A stretch of 64,000 bases of DNA from Dactylorhiza incarnata (Eukaryota; Streptophyta; Magnoliopsida; Asparagales; Orchidaceae): assembly GCA_033032865.1 (NCBI GenBank), contig JAWHQI010000229.1, positions 2,380,501 through 2,444,500 of the forward strand, written 5' to 3'. The number at the start of each line of letters is the position of its first letter. Positions within the stretch are counted from its first letter, which is position 1. The notes under the pieces were generated by a model, which ran no database searches, was not told where the DNA came from, and worked only from the letters and a program-made list of their open reading frames with translations. The translations under genes were made by a program, and so were the position numbers. This document shows positions 1 through 9,959 of the stretch, piece after piece.

Positions 1-577
1 AAGGCGCTTCACCGAGCGCTGGAATCAACGGAAGGCTCGGGTGAGGCAGTAGACGATGCAGGAGACGTCGAGCGGAAATCGGGAGTGGCTTGTGCGACTG
101 AGCGGCGGATGGTTGTACGCAGGGAGATGGGCTCCTTTCGGTGCCGCTGGAAGACGAGGGAGCTCGGGCAGCCTTCTACGAGTGCGGGTTGGACGGCTGG
201 TGGCAGAGGGAGGAAGATCCAAGTTAGGGTTCCGTCAGAAACCCTAATTGAGCAGTAGGTCGTACCAATTCATACGCCTTAATCGTATCAAGAACGAGAA
301 CAAGAGATTTGATTTGCATTAAACGAGAAGAAAGATACAATCAGAAGATAACTTCTACCAAACATTCGGAGGTTGGGTCCTCTTTGACACTCCACTCTCC
401 AAGAGAGACAAAACTCTAAGGCTCAAAAGATGAACAAGACTCTACGCCTAGGGCTCCCTATATAGATGGAGTCTCTTACTACATGACAAAACACTTGTTA
501 TACACCCATAAAGGTCTTGGGGTGCGTCTAGAGAAAACTCCACTAAAGAGAGGTGGGGTCAACGGTCAACGTATAAT
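1..577 (-). mobile_element. Partial LTR retrotransposon: 5' leader and 5' LTR, cut by window edge
   Basis: The plus-strand stretch around 252-269 ends in a CCA and reads on the minus strand as TTGGTACGACCTACTGC, which sits where a primer-binding site would be. To its right lies LTR-like sequence whose phrases (aaagatacaat, gaggttgggtcctc, cactccactctccaagagag, tatatagatgg) closely match the LTR of the gag-only element at 4313-6503. This is therefore the 5' end of a related minus-strand element whose internal part lies left of the window. The exact LTR ends could not be fixed; no clean TG...CA pair with TSD was found. The small ORFs at 25-247 look like leader sequence and are not called as genes. 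Confidence 0.6.
252..269 (-). other. Putative primer-binding site of the left-edge element
   Basis: The minus-strand sequence begins TTGGTACGACC directly inside the LTR-like sequence. The same TTGGTNYGACC form occurs at 6236-6252 and 27182-27197 in two related elements. It does not match the usual initiator-Met site TGGTATCAGAGC, and the priming tRNA was not identified. Confidence 0.4.
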
Positions 578-779
578 CGCTCGAGTTGAAGAAACCGCCG
601 CCCAGTCCACAGCCAACCGCCCGTGCAAAGACGCACGCAGAACGCGCCGCGGGGCCGCACTCAACCATGCGCGCCAACACCGCGCGCGGCGATGCCGCGC
701 GCAACTGCAGGCACTACCGCGCGCGTTACAGCGGGCGCTCCACCGCCACGACGCGCGTGGCGGTACCGCGCGCTAGCAT

Positions 780-1325
780 GCGCGGTAGCGCCGAACCCTC
801 CCCCCCCCCCCCCCCCCCCCCCTCAAGGGGTGCGGCCGAACCGCACCCCTCAAGGGGTGCGGCCCATCCGCACCCCTCTTGGGGTGCGGCCCTGTCGCAC
901 CCCCTCCTCGGGTACGGCCCTGTCGCACCCCTCTAGGGGTGCGACCGGGCCGCCCCCCCCCCCCCCCCCCCCGGGGTGCGGCCAGGCCGCACCCCCTTGG
1001 GGTGAGGCCACGCCCCGTGCGGATACGGCCAGACCACCCCCTCCTACATAGGGTCCTGCGGAGTGCCCGGTCGGAACCCGGTTCCCCCTCAGGGGGCGCG
1101 ACTTCCCTTTTTTCCGTACTCGCGCTTGCGCGCGCTCAGAACACTTCTGAGCGCGCTCAGAACGCCCCCGCGCTCGCGCGCGCTCAGAACACTTCTGCGC
1201 GCGCTCAGAACGCCTCCACGCTCACGCACGCTCAGAACGCTTCTGAGCGCGCTTAGATTGCTTCTCCGTTCGTTGCGCGCTCAGAACGCTTCTGAGCGCA
1301 CTCAGCTCACTTTTTGTCTTTCTGA
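780..1325. repeat. Palindromic GC-rich minisatellites with poly-C tracts
   Basis: Two families occur side by side. At about 823-1015 the unit AGGGGTGCGGCC...CCGCACCCCT recurs, each copy being nearly self-complementary, interrupted by C-runs at 800-822 and 953-972. At about 1120-1320 the unit is CGCTCAGAACGCTTCTGAGCGC, again a palindrome. Both could fold into hairpins. They lie upstream of the TATA motif at 1603. Confidence 0.75.
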
Positions 1326-1602
1326 CTTCACATTTTGTCTTTTTAGCGTGCTCACATTTTGTCTTTTCAGCATGCTCACTTTTTATATTTCCAGTTTCTC
1401 AGATTTCAGGAACAGCTTGTCGCATTTTTCGCCTCCAACAAAACTACCCGAACTGACCGAACTGCCCGAACTGCCCGAAGGGCAAGATGGTCATTTACGA
1501 AAAATGGCGATCTGTGTGCCCCGAACCAGAAAATATGATTCGTCCGCCAGGTATTTATGGAAGTTACAACGGCGAAATTACCGGACTACCCCCGGCCAAA
1601 GC

Positions 1603-1609
1603 TATAAAA
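1603..1609 (+). promoter_or_regulatory. TATA motif, probable LTR promoter
   Basis: TATAAAA lies in the context gctataaaaggagcc, downstream of the hairpin repeats and upstream of a leader-like stretch. It is the likely core promoter of the LTR-like block. This rests on motif and position only. Confidence 0.45.
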
Positions 1610-1762
1610 GGAGCCTCAGGGCTTCATTTGAGAGGACCTTGTCTGCTGCACCCGGGAGAGCTCCTTGCAGACTTTTGCGGAATTCTCCTTCGGCGCTTGA
1701 AGATCTCCTTCGTGGACTTGAAGGTTTCCTTCGTCCCGAAAGGCGACACCGTTTCTCACTTT

Positions 1763-1870
1763 TGTTCTTCGGAGCCTTCTCACTTTTGTTCTCCGGAGCC
1801 TTCTCACTTTTGTTCTCCGGAGCCTTCTCACTTTTGTTCTCCGGAGCCTTCTCACTTTTGTTCTCCAACA
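1763..1870. repeat. 24-bp tandem repeat, about 4.5 copies
   Basis: The unit ggagccttctcacttttgtt plus ctcc is repeated head to tail. It sits in the presumed transcribed part of the LTR-like block, and the small ORFs across it simply reflect the repeat. Confidence 0.8.
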
Positions 1871-2299
1871 TTCTCAGAAGGAAAAATACTTAGTTTTCCG
1901 AGAGGTGGTCTGTCACCCTCGGAGCTCTCTCTCTCTCTATTATTGTAACGAGCAGCGGCCTGTCGCGCTCGAGTTCTAAGTACCAAATTGTAACCCCCAG
2001 AAAATAGTGAAGTTTGGTCGGCATAGCTCCGGCCGCGTGGTTTTTTACCATTTCCGGGTTTTCCACATTAAAAAGTCTCAGTGTACTCAACGAATCTCAA
2101 ATTGACTGTTTGCGCGTTTGGTTCGCTCCCGAGCTAAGGTGGTTCAAGTAAATCGGTCTACCAAGAGCCCTAAGCGACCCGCAACAACACTTAAATAATA
2201 CAATAAAGAAACAAGTCGTTGAGTGACTCCCGCGAGGTGAGGCCGAACGTCTGAGCGTATAAATGAGATGTGTTCCCCAATGCAAATATGTATCATATC

Positions 2300-2960
2300 A
2301 CCTATATATTCCTTCATGCAGAATTTTAGTAAGAAAGATATGGTCTAGTCGTGACATACAGTTTTCTCCTCCCCGCTCCTATTTTTGGAAGAAAAAATTA
2401 GCAACATTAAATGCTCAATGGATCTCAAGATATTTTTTTCGTTATCTTCGACCCCAAAATACACATATAGTCAATATTATCGAACACGCTAACATCAGAT
2501 GTAAGCATATACACTCAAATGTGACAGTATATGCTCATATGTGAAGTGTATGCTTTCACATATGAGCATATACGTTCACATAATAGCATATACGTTCACA
2601 TAATAGCATATACGTTCACATAATAGCATAAACGATAATACTTATACTCTCGTATTGAACGTATATACTTTAAATTTGAACATAGACACTTAGGTTTGAA
2701 CGTATACACTTAGGTTTGAACGTATACACTTACATTTGAACGATAATACTTATACTCTCGTATTGAACGTATATACTTTAAATTTGAACATAGACACTTA
2801 GGTTTGAACGTATACACTTAGGTTTGAACGTATACACTTAGGTTTGAACGTATACACTTACATTTGAACGTATACACTTAGATCTGAACGTATACACTTA
2901 GATCTGAACGTATACACTTAGATCTGAATGTTTACACTCAGATGTGAAGGCTCTCATATG
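2300..2960. repeat. 20-bp minisatellite with a 108-bp higher-order duplication
   Basis: From about 2545 to 2635 the unit cacataatagcatatacgtt recurs. From about 2640 to 2940 the related unit gaacgtatacacttaggttt recurs, with later copies ending tagatct. A longer segment beginning cgataatacttatactctcg starts at 2633 and again at 2741, a 108-bp period. No gene is seen in 2300-2545. Confidence 0.8.
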
Positions 2961-4307
2961 TGATGGTAAGATTGAACATACGCTTGAATCGAGGCCAGAT
3001 CAGGAGAGAGAATGTGGGATCCATTGGATACGCTTCGCAATATAATTTATGCCCAACATTGCATGCGCTTAACGTAGCAAATATTTTTTTTTGTTTTTTA
3101 CTAGTCGACAAGCTCCCTCCTTTGGCTTTATGTATGCTTTTTAGGCCAACATATACCGAACAAGTATTGGAAAAAAGAAGTTGGGATCAACGTTTGATTT
3201 TTGAGGTCTTTAGTTTTAGGGTATTGATAAAATGTTGCAAATATAGCAGAACTAATCTAACTAATGAATTACAGCGTTATAGTACAAATTGTTTGCTAAT
3301 CCTCAGTAAAGAAAAGGTGGAAATTGTCTCAAAACGCAAATTCCTTGCATCCAGATTGGTACACAAATTTTAAGTCTGAGATGGGCATGCGTCGTAATAA
3401 TGATCATGAGTGATCAAAAAATAATCGCATGTGATCATTCAAGATTAAAAATTTATGTGCGAGACCCAGATTCAAAAAATTGGTCCAAAGATACACGGTT
3501 GCGTAACTATATCTCAAGATTATGAACTATCATAGAACGATAGGATTTCCTTGATTGTATCCTCGCAGCATAGAGATCATGCATGCATGTAAGATACATG
3601 TCTTGATATCTTGCTACGATCTATAGTCATCGGGGCAGAGTTACATGCAGACTTCAACTCAATGTCATATTGTTTGTCCACTCAACTACTTTAACTATGC
3701 CATTTGCAGTCAAGATTGATTGAGTTGGCAGAGCCAAATTGGAGTATTGTGTGTAGCAACACTCCCACAATGTGAGTAAGTTTATAGTTGTTACGTGTAC
3801 TTAATTGGTTGAGTCTGTTGGATTCTCGTGGTCATGTAAAACTTTTAACCATCTTGCACACCTAAGTTTTGCATTGACTTTATACTCCTTCGAGATCTCA
3901 TTGGGTTTAGTCAAGAAAAACAATTAAGAGAATAAAAAATCTAATTTCCATCCCCCTTCTAAATTATCTTTTACAAAAATATTCATTCAATTGAGGTAGT
4001 TGAAGGTTTCCAACTTAATTGTTATAGTTATCTTTCAGCATCCAATAATAATATTCAAGCAACTTCTGCTTTGTCTAAGTTCCTTAAATTTTAAAGGTGC
4101 AGACAAATACAGGATATTTGATAAAACATACTTGAATGGAAATCTAATGCCAAGCTAAAGTTTCCCATGGAAAGGTGATTAAAAAAGTTAAGTTAAACTG
4201 ATAATATTATCTAAAATTGTTCGATATCTAGAGTTTCTGATACCCCTTATAACTCAATATTGACTAAAATACATCAGCAGTAATCATTTAGGAGATTGGG
4301 TCAATGT
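2961..4307. other. Unassigned AT-rich sequence
   Basis: The longest reading frame (about 2960-3373, plus) has no recognisable domain and runs out of the minisatellite, so it is not called. No RNA gene or transposon boundary was recognised up to the TSD at 4308. Confidence 0.5.
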
Positions 4308-4312
4308 GTGTG
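4308..4312. other. Target-site duplication GTGTG (left)
   Basis: Five bases directly before the TG of the left LTR, matched exactly by 6504-6508 after the CA of the right LTR. Confidence 0.85.
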
Positions 4313-4563
4313 TGTTAGCAAGAGGACAGTTGCATTGCATTAACGTAGAAAATAAAGATACAATCGAGACGAATCTCGCCAAGCATCCGGAGGCTGGGTC
4401 CTCCTTGATACTCCACTCTCCAAGAGAGCCAAAACCCTAGACTTCCAAGATATCCCATCTAAAGAGACTACCACTCTTATATATAGTGAGTGGAGCGTAC
4501 AATTTACCAAAATGCCCTTAGGCTACATAAACAGAAATAAATCGCAGCGGTCGCTTCGTATCA
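4313..4563 (-). repeat. 3' LTR of the gag-only element
   Basis: Starts TGTTAGCAAGAGG and ends CGCTTCGTATCA on the plus strand. A minus-strand TATA motif (CTATATATAAG, 4475-4485) marks the probable core promoter of this LTR type. The copy at 6253-6503 is nearly identical. Confidence 0.93.
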
Positions 4564-4593
4564 TCTGGTCCCGCCGGAAAAACGACCTTGTCC

Positions 4594-5694
4594 TCAAGGT
4601 CGAGGGCCATACGGGTCGTCAGAAAGCGTCAGTGGATCCAGCTCCCCAAAGTCAGGATCAGTATCTTTAGCTCCCAGTAAAATGCATAGGTTCCGTTGAG
4701 GGCAGACGTGGGTGGGGGAGTACGGTTCCTGGCAGCGGAAGCAGAGGCCCTTGCGGCGAAGCTCTTCGTGTTGTTGGTAAGACAAGTGATGAGGCCGTCG
4801 CGGGGGCGGTGGCCGTGGAGCTGGCGGTTGCTGGGGCGGAGGCAGAAGCTGGGGCCCAGGTGGGGGCAGAGGGTCCATCGGCGGCCGAGGTGGCAGTGGT
4901 GGCCGCGGCGGTGGGGCCGGCCATGTCGAGTGGGTTGGTGTAGCTGGGTTGAGTTCCTCGTCCAGATATCTAGCCTGCTCCATTGCGCGGGCAAGAGTAG
5001 TTGGGTTGTGGACCCGAAGGCGCGCGCGGAGGTGGGGTTGCAGACCCGCCAGAAAATAGCCCAAGTAGTGGTCTGGTGCCAGATCGGGAACATGTGTAGC
5101 GACCGCAATGAAATCGTCAATGTAGGTTGCCACAGAGTCGGACTGGCGAACGGAGCTGAGGCACTCAAAGGCATTGCCCGCCCGGCGGCTATCGTAGTGG
5201 CGGAGGAGTTCCTCCTTCAATGTGGGCCAGGTAATGTCCGGTTCCTGCTGGCGCATCCAACGCACCCAATGGAGCGTCGAGCCTTCCATATAGATTGTGG
5301 CGAGGGGGACCTTCTGGTCGGCGGGGGTGGCATGCAAGTCGAAGAACTGCTCTGTGCGGGCAATCCACCCGAGAGGGTCTGTGCCATCGAACACCGGAAT
5401 GTCAATCCGGCGGAGGTGGGCCGGGACACCATCGGCCGTGGGGTGCAAAACCCCCATGGGGTCGAGAACCACGGGAGTTGGTGGCGGAGGAGTGGTTGGA
5501 GGGCGATTAACCGCCGCGGTAAGTCCTCGGAGGAGGAGCGTGAGGTCCGCCAGTTGGGCTTCAATGTCATCCAGGCGCTGCGAGTCCGAGTGTGCAGGGG
5601 TGGAGGTGTTCTCGTCGGCGTGGAGGGCCGTGGACCGAGTCATGGGCATGAACTGTGGCTCGGAGGAGTGGCTAGGGCAGCCGGAGCGCAACAA
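4594..5694 (-). CDS. gag: Ty3-type Gag polyprotein of a gag-only element (366 aa)
   Basis: Structural protein that would package element RNA into virus-like particles in the cytoplasm. After a low-complexity Ser/Pro N-terminus come the retrotransposon Gag domain (about residues 95-250, with DPLGWIARTEQFF, LHWVRWMRQ, HYLGYFLAGLQPHLRARLR), a Pro-rich linker, and a zinc knuckle near residue 317 (CFRCQEPYSPTHVC). The frame is open throughout, so the protein could still be made. The first Met is at 5694, and Met16 (MPMTRS) is an alternative start. The stop lies only about 30 bp from the 3' LTR. Across that gap a second frame reads LEDKVVFPAG, which resembles the C-terminal tail of Ty3 polyproteins. 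An internal deletion seems to have joined the end of gag to the end of pol. A long plus-strand frame over the same bases is a GC-driven shadow. Confidence 0.88.
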   Translation of the reverse strand: MLRSGCPSHSSEPQFMPMTRSTALHADENTSTPAHSDSQRLDDIEAQLADLTLLLRGLTAAVNRPPTTPPPPTPVVLDPMGVLHPTADGVPAHLRRIDIPVFDGTDPLGWIARTEQFFDLHATPADQKVPLATIYMEGSTLHWVRWMRQQEPDITWPTLKEELLRHYDSRRAGNAFECLSSVRQSDSVATYIDDFIAVATHVPDLAPDHYLGYFLAGLQPHLRARLRVHNPTTLARAMEQARYLDEELNPATPTHSTWPAPPPRPPLPPRPPMDPLPPPGPQLLPPPQQPPAPRPPPPRRPHHLSYQQHEELRRKGLCFRCQEPYSPTHVCPQRNLCILLGAKDTDPDFGELDPLTLSDDPYGPRP

Positions 5695-6235
5695 GTGCTG
5701 TAGGAGGCGGCCGGCACGGCGGTAGGCGGCGAGACTGGGAGCGGAGGCAGGAAGAGGGCCTCCGGAAGGCGGGGAGAGGCTGGAAGTCTGCTGCTGGAAA
5801 AGGCTGTGCGTTGTCGGCCGTTTCCGGAGCGAGGAGCCGTCGAGGGATGCAGCGGAGAGCCGTGTGCGTGTCGGATGGATGTAGCGGAGAGCCGCGTCCG
5901 TGGCGCAGGAGGTAGCAGCGATGCCAGAGCGCAGCCGTGCGATGGCGGAGGTGGGCCGGCGGGCCGCGTGCGTGTCGGAGCGCAGCGATGCGCTGTGTCG
6001 CAGCGAGGCAGCGGAGAGTCGCGTTCGTGTCGCAGGAGACGACGTGATGTGGTCGTCGGAGGGAGCCGGCGGATCGAGGGTATGCGGCGATGTCGGCGGA
6101 AGGGCCAGGCCGATCTTCGATCGGCTGAAGGAAACGGTGCAGGGGAAGCGTGCGGTTCGTCACTGTCGCAGGAGAATCCGGATCCGCCGAAGCTGCAGAA
6201 GCGAGAGAATTAGGGCTCGTTGGAACCCTAATTTA

Positions 6236-6252
6236 GGGCAGGTCGGACCAAT
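6236..6252 (-). other. Putative primer-binding site of the gag-only element
   Basis: Immediately inside the 5' LTR the minus strand reads ATTGGTCCGACCTGCC. The position is right for a primer-binding site, but the sequence is not that of initiator tRNA-Met. Related forms occur at 252-269 and 27182-27197. Confidence 0.5.
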
Positions 6253-6503
6253 TGTTAGCAAGAGGACAGTTGCATTGCATTAACGTAGAAAATAAAGATA
6301 CAATCGAGACGAATCTCGCCAAGCATCCGGAGGTTGGGTCCTCCTTGATACTCCACTCTCCAAGAGAGCCAAAACCCTAGACTTCCAAGATATCCCATCT
6401 AAAGAGACTACCACTCTTATATATAGTGCGTGGAGCGTACAATTTACCAAAATGCCCTTAGGCTACATAAACAGAAATAAATCGCAGCGGTCGCTTCGTA
6501 TCA
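6253..6503 (-). repeat. 5' LTR of the gag-only element
   Basis: 251 bp, TG...CA, nearly identical to 4313-4563, with the TATA motif at 6415-6425 on the minus strand. It is followed by the TSD GTGTG at 6504-6508 and then a G-run at about 6514-6525. Confidence 0.93.
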
Positions 6504-6508
6504 GTGTG

Positions 6509-7728
6509 TCAATGGGGGGGGGGGGCGATTTGAAAGTGTTGGGAAGCATACTAATCGCACAACATTGAATCACAGTGCTCATTTGAATAAATGATAGAAT
6601 ATTCTAGAAATAAAATTCATATTACAACTTTAAATTTTATAAAAAAAAAAGCATACAACTCCCATAAAATAAGAACATAGCTAACATCATGGCTAAATGA
6701 GAGTTCTTAATTTTGGCCTTTATTCCTTAATGTGGTCAAGGTGAAAGATGATAACAATGAAAAATTCAAGCAAGAATCATCTCCTTCATAATTTCAAGTC
6801 TTCATATGTGATTTCAATTTTATCCCTGCCTTGAATGAATCAAGCTCCCTCATTTGAAATTTGGATGTGTAGGTGGCTTCTTATCTCATAAAATATACTC
6901 TTAAGAGTTGGGACACTCTTAGGTTCTTCTAGAAGGTTTGATAATTCATATGGGATAATTCTTCTAGAGCATTATAAGAAAACTTCAAGAAGTTGTCTTG
7001 CATGGGGATATTGTTCTTTGTTGCCAAATACACATCGATGATCTTTGTGCTCATTTGATCCTACAAAAGGGTAATCTTATACTTAACCCCTGGCCTATAG
7101 CATAGCTTGGTTCAACCCTGCAGCTTGGTTGTTTCTTCCTAAGTTCCTATACTTCTTCTTTTACTTATTTACTTGCTTTGATAAAAAGGTGAAGTTTTAT
7201 GAGAAAACACCTTATCATCTCTAACTAAATGATACTTTTGCAATCTTCTAATAAATGACATATCTATTCCAAAAGTAAATGTTCCAGAAAAAAAGGGACA
7301 TAAACCACACATTGATGTTTGAACTTGTTGCTCACTCCCTCTTTGGTCCAACCCAAGGTGTATGGTTGGGGTCTTGGATCAAGTGTCTAGAAATTATAAG
7401 CCCGCGGCTCTCGATGTGATGGCTGAAAATCACATTACAGTCTACCGGACCTACACATTTAGTCTAAATAAATCTTTGATTCACACTTCTTTTGGAGTCT
7501 TTTCCATTGGCATGATCCTGGGATTTACATTTTGATAATGAGAATTAAACAGCAAGAGTACACAATCAACTCTAATCAGTAATAGGAGCCACTGAAAGCA
7601 CTGAAAGAGTAAGAACTAACAATGCAAATATATATATATATATATATATATCATCTTCAGCAAATTGATATGAATTTTATTAAAAGCACAAGTCTAATTG
7701 CCCTGCATGTTCTTTGAAAATAACATTT
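6509..7728. other. Gene-free stretch between the TR-GAG element and mTERF
   Basis: AT-rich sequence with no coding frame of substance. An (AT)n microsatellite lies at about 7629-7651, some 80 bp past the mTERF stop codon, in what would be its 3' untranslated or flanking region. No polyadenylation signal was assigned. Confidence 0.6.
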
Positions 7729-8907
7729 TTAATACAGAAACTTGCCTGCAGAAGCAGAAAGATAAACTTCAAGGAGCTCTGGCATCCTTTTTTGAAAAGT
7801 GAAAATAAACTTTTCAAGAAAGTTCCTCTCAGAAATCGATGCAATTTGATAGAAACCTACTTTTTTCTTCAAAAGACCCTTACTCATGAGAAGTTGCACA
7901 ACATAATTCCTTGGAATCAATCTTTTAGTCAAGCTAAGGCCCAAAATACTAGGATACCTGCTCACATAGGAGAGCTTGCATCCTACTTCCTTCACCAAGA
8001 AATCAACGGTTTCACGCAAATTCTGCTGAGAGAGATTAAAAAGTGAAGGTTGCTTTAAAATTGCCGATAAAATATCTGATGTTGAAAATCCCAAGGAACC
8101 TAGTAACTTGATCTTGGCATCAACCATGTCTGAGTTGAATCTACAGAAAGAAAGGAACCCATAGTAAAACATTCCTGACTCGCGGGGCACTCCCAATTCG
8201 TCGACTCTTTTAGCAGTAGATTCAAGGAAGTTGAGAGTCCTGCCGATGACTCTTGGGCCATGGATTAACAGAGAGCCGATCCTTTCATTAGAAAATTGGC
8301 ATTCCCGCAAGAAAGCCATATTGGGTTTGATTGTCTTCTCTAGGTTAGAAGCTAGAAGGCATTTGTCCCTTATTATGGCTTTTACGATGTCATCATTGGA
8401 ACCAAGGAAGGCATTCAAGAACTCAATCCTGGGGCGCACATTGCAGTAACTCATATAAGTGAGGGTATGAGGGCTAGTGGTGACCAGTTTGTTGATTTGG
8501 GTTTCTGAGAACCCTAGCTCTTTTAACACTTCGAACTTTGGCTTCAGGGTGGAATCAACTTTAGCGCATAGTACTCTGGAATGACAAAATATGATGCGTT
8601 TAATGTCGGTGTCGGTGAAACCATTCTTCCTGAAGAATTCTAGGACAGAATCCGGCTTCGAAGGGGATTTAATGTGGGTTAAGAACTTGGAATCTCTGAT
8701 AGCCTCCGCCGACGATAAACCGACGGAGTCGATGAGGTACTTCACGATGAACGGGTTTTGGGGAGATGATTCTACGGCATTCGAGGTGAAGAGACAGAGG
8801 GAAGGGGGAAGGAGGATGGAGTTCCTACTACATGCAGCGAGACAGCGGCGCAGGATAGACGAGCTTTTGCGAAGCAAAATCATATCTATTCCGCGGCTGA
8901 TAAACAC
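7729..8907 (-). CDS. mTERF family protein (392 aa, single exon)
   Basis: Members of this family are nucleic-acid-binding helical-repeat proteins that act in mitochondria or chloroplasts on organellar transcription, RNA splicing or termination. The N-terminus is rich in Arg/Ser/Leu and lacks acidic residues (MILLRKSSSILRRCLAACSR), typical of an organelle targeting peptide; mitochondrion is the likelier target but is not proven. From about residue 60 the protein is a chain of about 30-residue mTERF repeats, visible as LEFFRKNGFTDTDIKRII, VLKELGFSETQINKLV and IKLLGSLGFSTSDILSAIL. The length and intronless structure match the expanded plant mTERF subfamily. The first Met (8907) is used; Met9 (MILLRK) is an equally good start. 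The frame is intact to the TAA at 7729-7731. The closest relatives and the organelle target cannot be told from sequence alone. Confidence 0.92.
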   Translation of the reverse strand: MFISRGIDMILLRKSSSILRRCLAACSRNSILLPPSLCLFTSNAVESSPQNPFIVKYLIDSVGLSSAEAIRDSKFLTHIKSPSKPDSVLEFFRKNGFTDTDIKRIIFCHSRVLCAKVDSTLKPKFEVLKELGFSETQINKLVTTSPHTLTYMSYCNVRPRIEFLNAFLGSNDDIVKAIIRDKCLLASNLEKTIKPNMAFLRECQFSNERIGSLLIHGPRVIGRTLNFLESTAKRVDELGVPRESGMFYYGFLSFCRFNSDMVDAKIKLLGSLGFSTSDILSAILKQPSLFNLSQQNLRETVDFLVKEVGCKLSYVSRYPSILGLSLTKRLIPRNYVVQLLMSKGLLKKKVGFYQIASISERNFLEKFIFTFQKRMPELLEVYLSASAGKFLY

Positions 8908-9959
8908 CAGATCGATCAGGATTTGAATAAGAGGAGATGTAAGTACAGTGCTACGCCGTTGGTCGGGTCGCCGGCGGATCGCCGGCGAGAAAGGCTGAAA
9001 TACAAGGTCTCTTTGATTTTAAAATGTATTTTCAAAAGAGGAATGTTATAAGCACTACTATTTTTGCTATTCATAGTCTGTGCGCAAGCTAAAAATATAT
9101 TAGTAGTTTAAAAACATATTTGCAGTCCAAATATTGCCTAATATAAAAAGAGCCCTTGTTTTATGAATCAAGCTTCGTCATAGTACAAAAATATTTCTCT
9201 TGAGCCCTCACATTGCGGAGAGTTGCTTATGATCGAAGATAAGAAGACAAATCCTAGAATCGAGTAGAAGTAACGCGCAAAGATTGCAGGAAATACTAGA
9301 AAACTTTACTTGTACGAGTAGATTGACACGAGAGCAAAAGTAATTCACAATTTTTTTTGAAACCGAGTTCTCCCAGAGGAAGATTCACTAAGTGTGATTT
9401 TTGGCATTGAAGGAAGAATTTTAATCGTTGTTTTTCATATTTTTTGGGACTGCGAATAAAATGAGAAATTTTAGCTATTTTTTTAGGTGCGAATAGCATT
9501 TTTTGGACTACTTATGACATTGCTCTTTTCAAAATTGTATATTCAAAACTGAAAGAACTGTTTGGGTAACCTCTGTTTGCAATCAATTTCAAAACTGAAG
9601 AACAATGTTTTTGTTTGGGAAGCCAACGTTCCGGTGGTAATGTAGGGTTTTGGCTTATATTTTGTTGGAAAAGGTATACTTATGTCAAATAATATCACAC
9701 TTTTTTGAATGAATCTATTTTAAAAATACACACTTTTATTTCAATTTTTTGGTGGCAATCACCGAGAATATATATGGAGATTATCCCTTAACAAGGTCAT
9801 TAATACAAGTTCCAATTAAGGTTTTGAAGAAACTAATCTTGTTCAATAATTTAGTATATGTTCGCGCGTGTCGTGGCCGACTTGTTAGTGACTAATGAGT
9901 TTCGTGTCATCCTAGGACTAGGCTATACACTAGAGATACTATATAAGGTTATTTCAAAT
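8908..9959. other. Upstream region of mTERF, no gene seen
   Basis: Includes the presumed promoter of the minus-strand mTERF gene. A GC-rich patch just upstream (8940-9000) may be its 5' untranslated region. The rest is AT-rich, with only short, unconvincing frames and no recognised transposon ends. Confidence 0.5.

Larger units (their letters stand above)
578..1975 (+). repeat. GC-rich LTR-like block flanked by 10-bp direct repeats
   Basis: The block is bounded by CGCTCGAGTT at 578-587 and again at 1966-1975. Inside, on the plus strand, come GC-rich palindromic minisatellites (780-1325), then a TATA motif (1603-1609), then a short transcribed-region-like part with a 24-bp tandem repeat. That order (repeats, TATA, leader) is the order of U3-R-U5 in the LTRs elsewhere in this window, so this is probably an LTR or LTR-derived sequence on the plus strand. 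The 10-bp direct repeat is longer than an LTR element's TSD, and terminal inverted repeats were not seen, so the class is uncertain. Confidence 0.4.
4313..6503 (-). mobile_element. Complete gag-only LTR retrotransposon (TR-GAG type)
   Basis: Two 251-bp direct repeats with TG...CA ends (4313-4563 and 6253-6503) are flanked by the identical 5-bp duplication GTGTG (4308-4312 and 6504-6508). The element is 2191 bp. Its only substantial gene is a Ty3-type gag on the minus strand; there is no protease, reverse transcriptase, RNase H or integrase. The two LTRs differ at only about two positions (near 4413 and 4488 against their partners), so the insertion is recent. The 3' end, next to the left LTR, carries a purine-rich stretch (minus strand GGCGGGACCAGA). 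Gag-only elements of this size fit the published TR-GAG class of non-autonomous plant LTR elements. Confidence 0.92.

Noticed and set aside
4696..5703. 335-aa plus-strand ORF
   Set aside because: It lies antisense to a clear Gag domain, is Gly/Arg/Trp-rich and has no domain. It is a shadow of the GC-rich gag.
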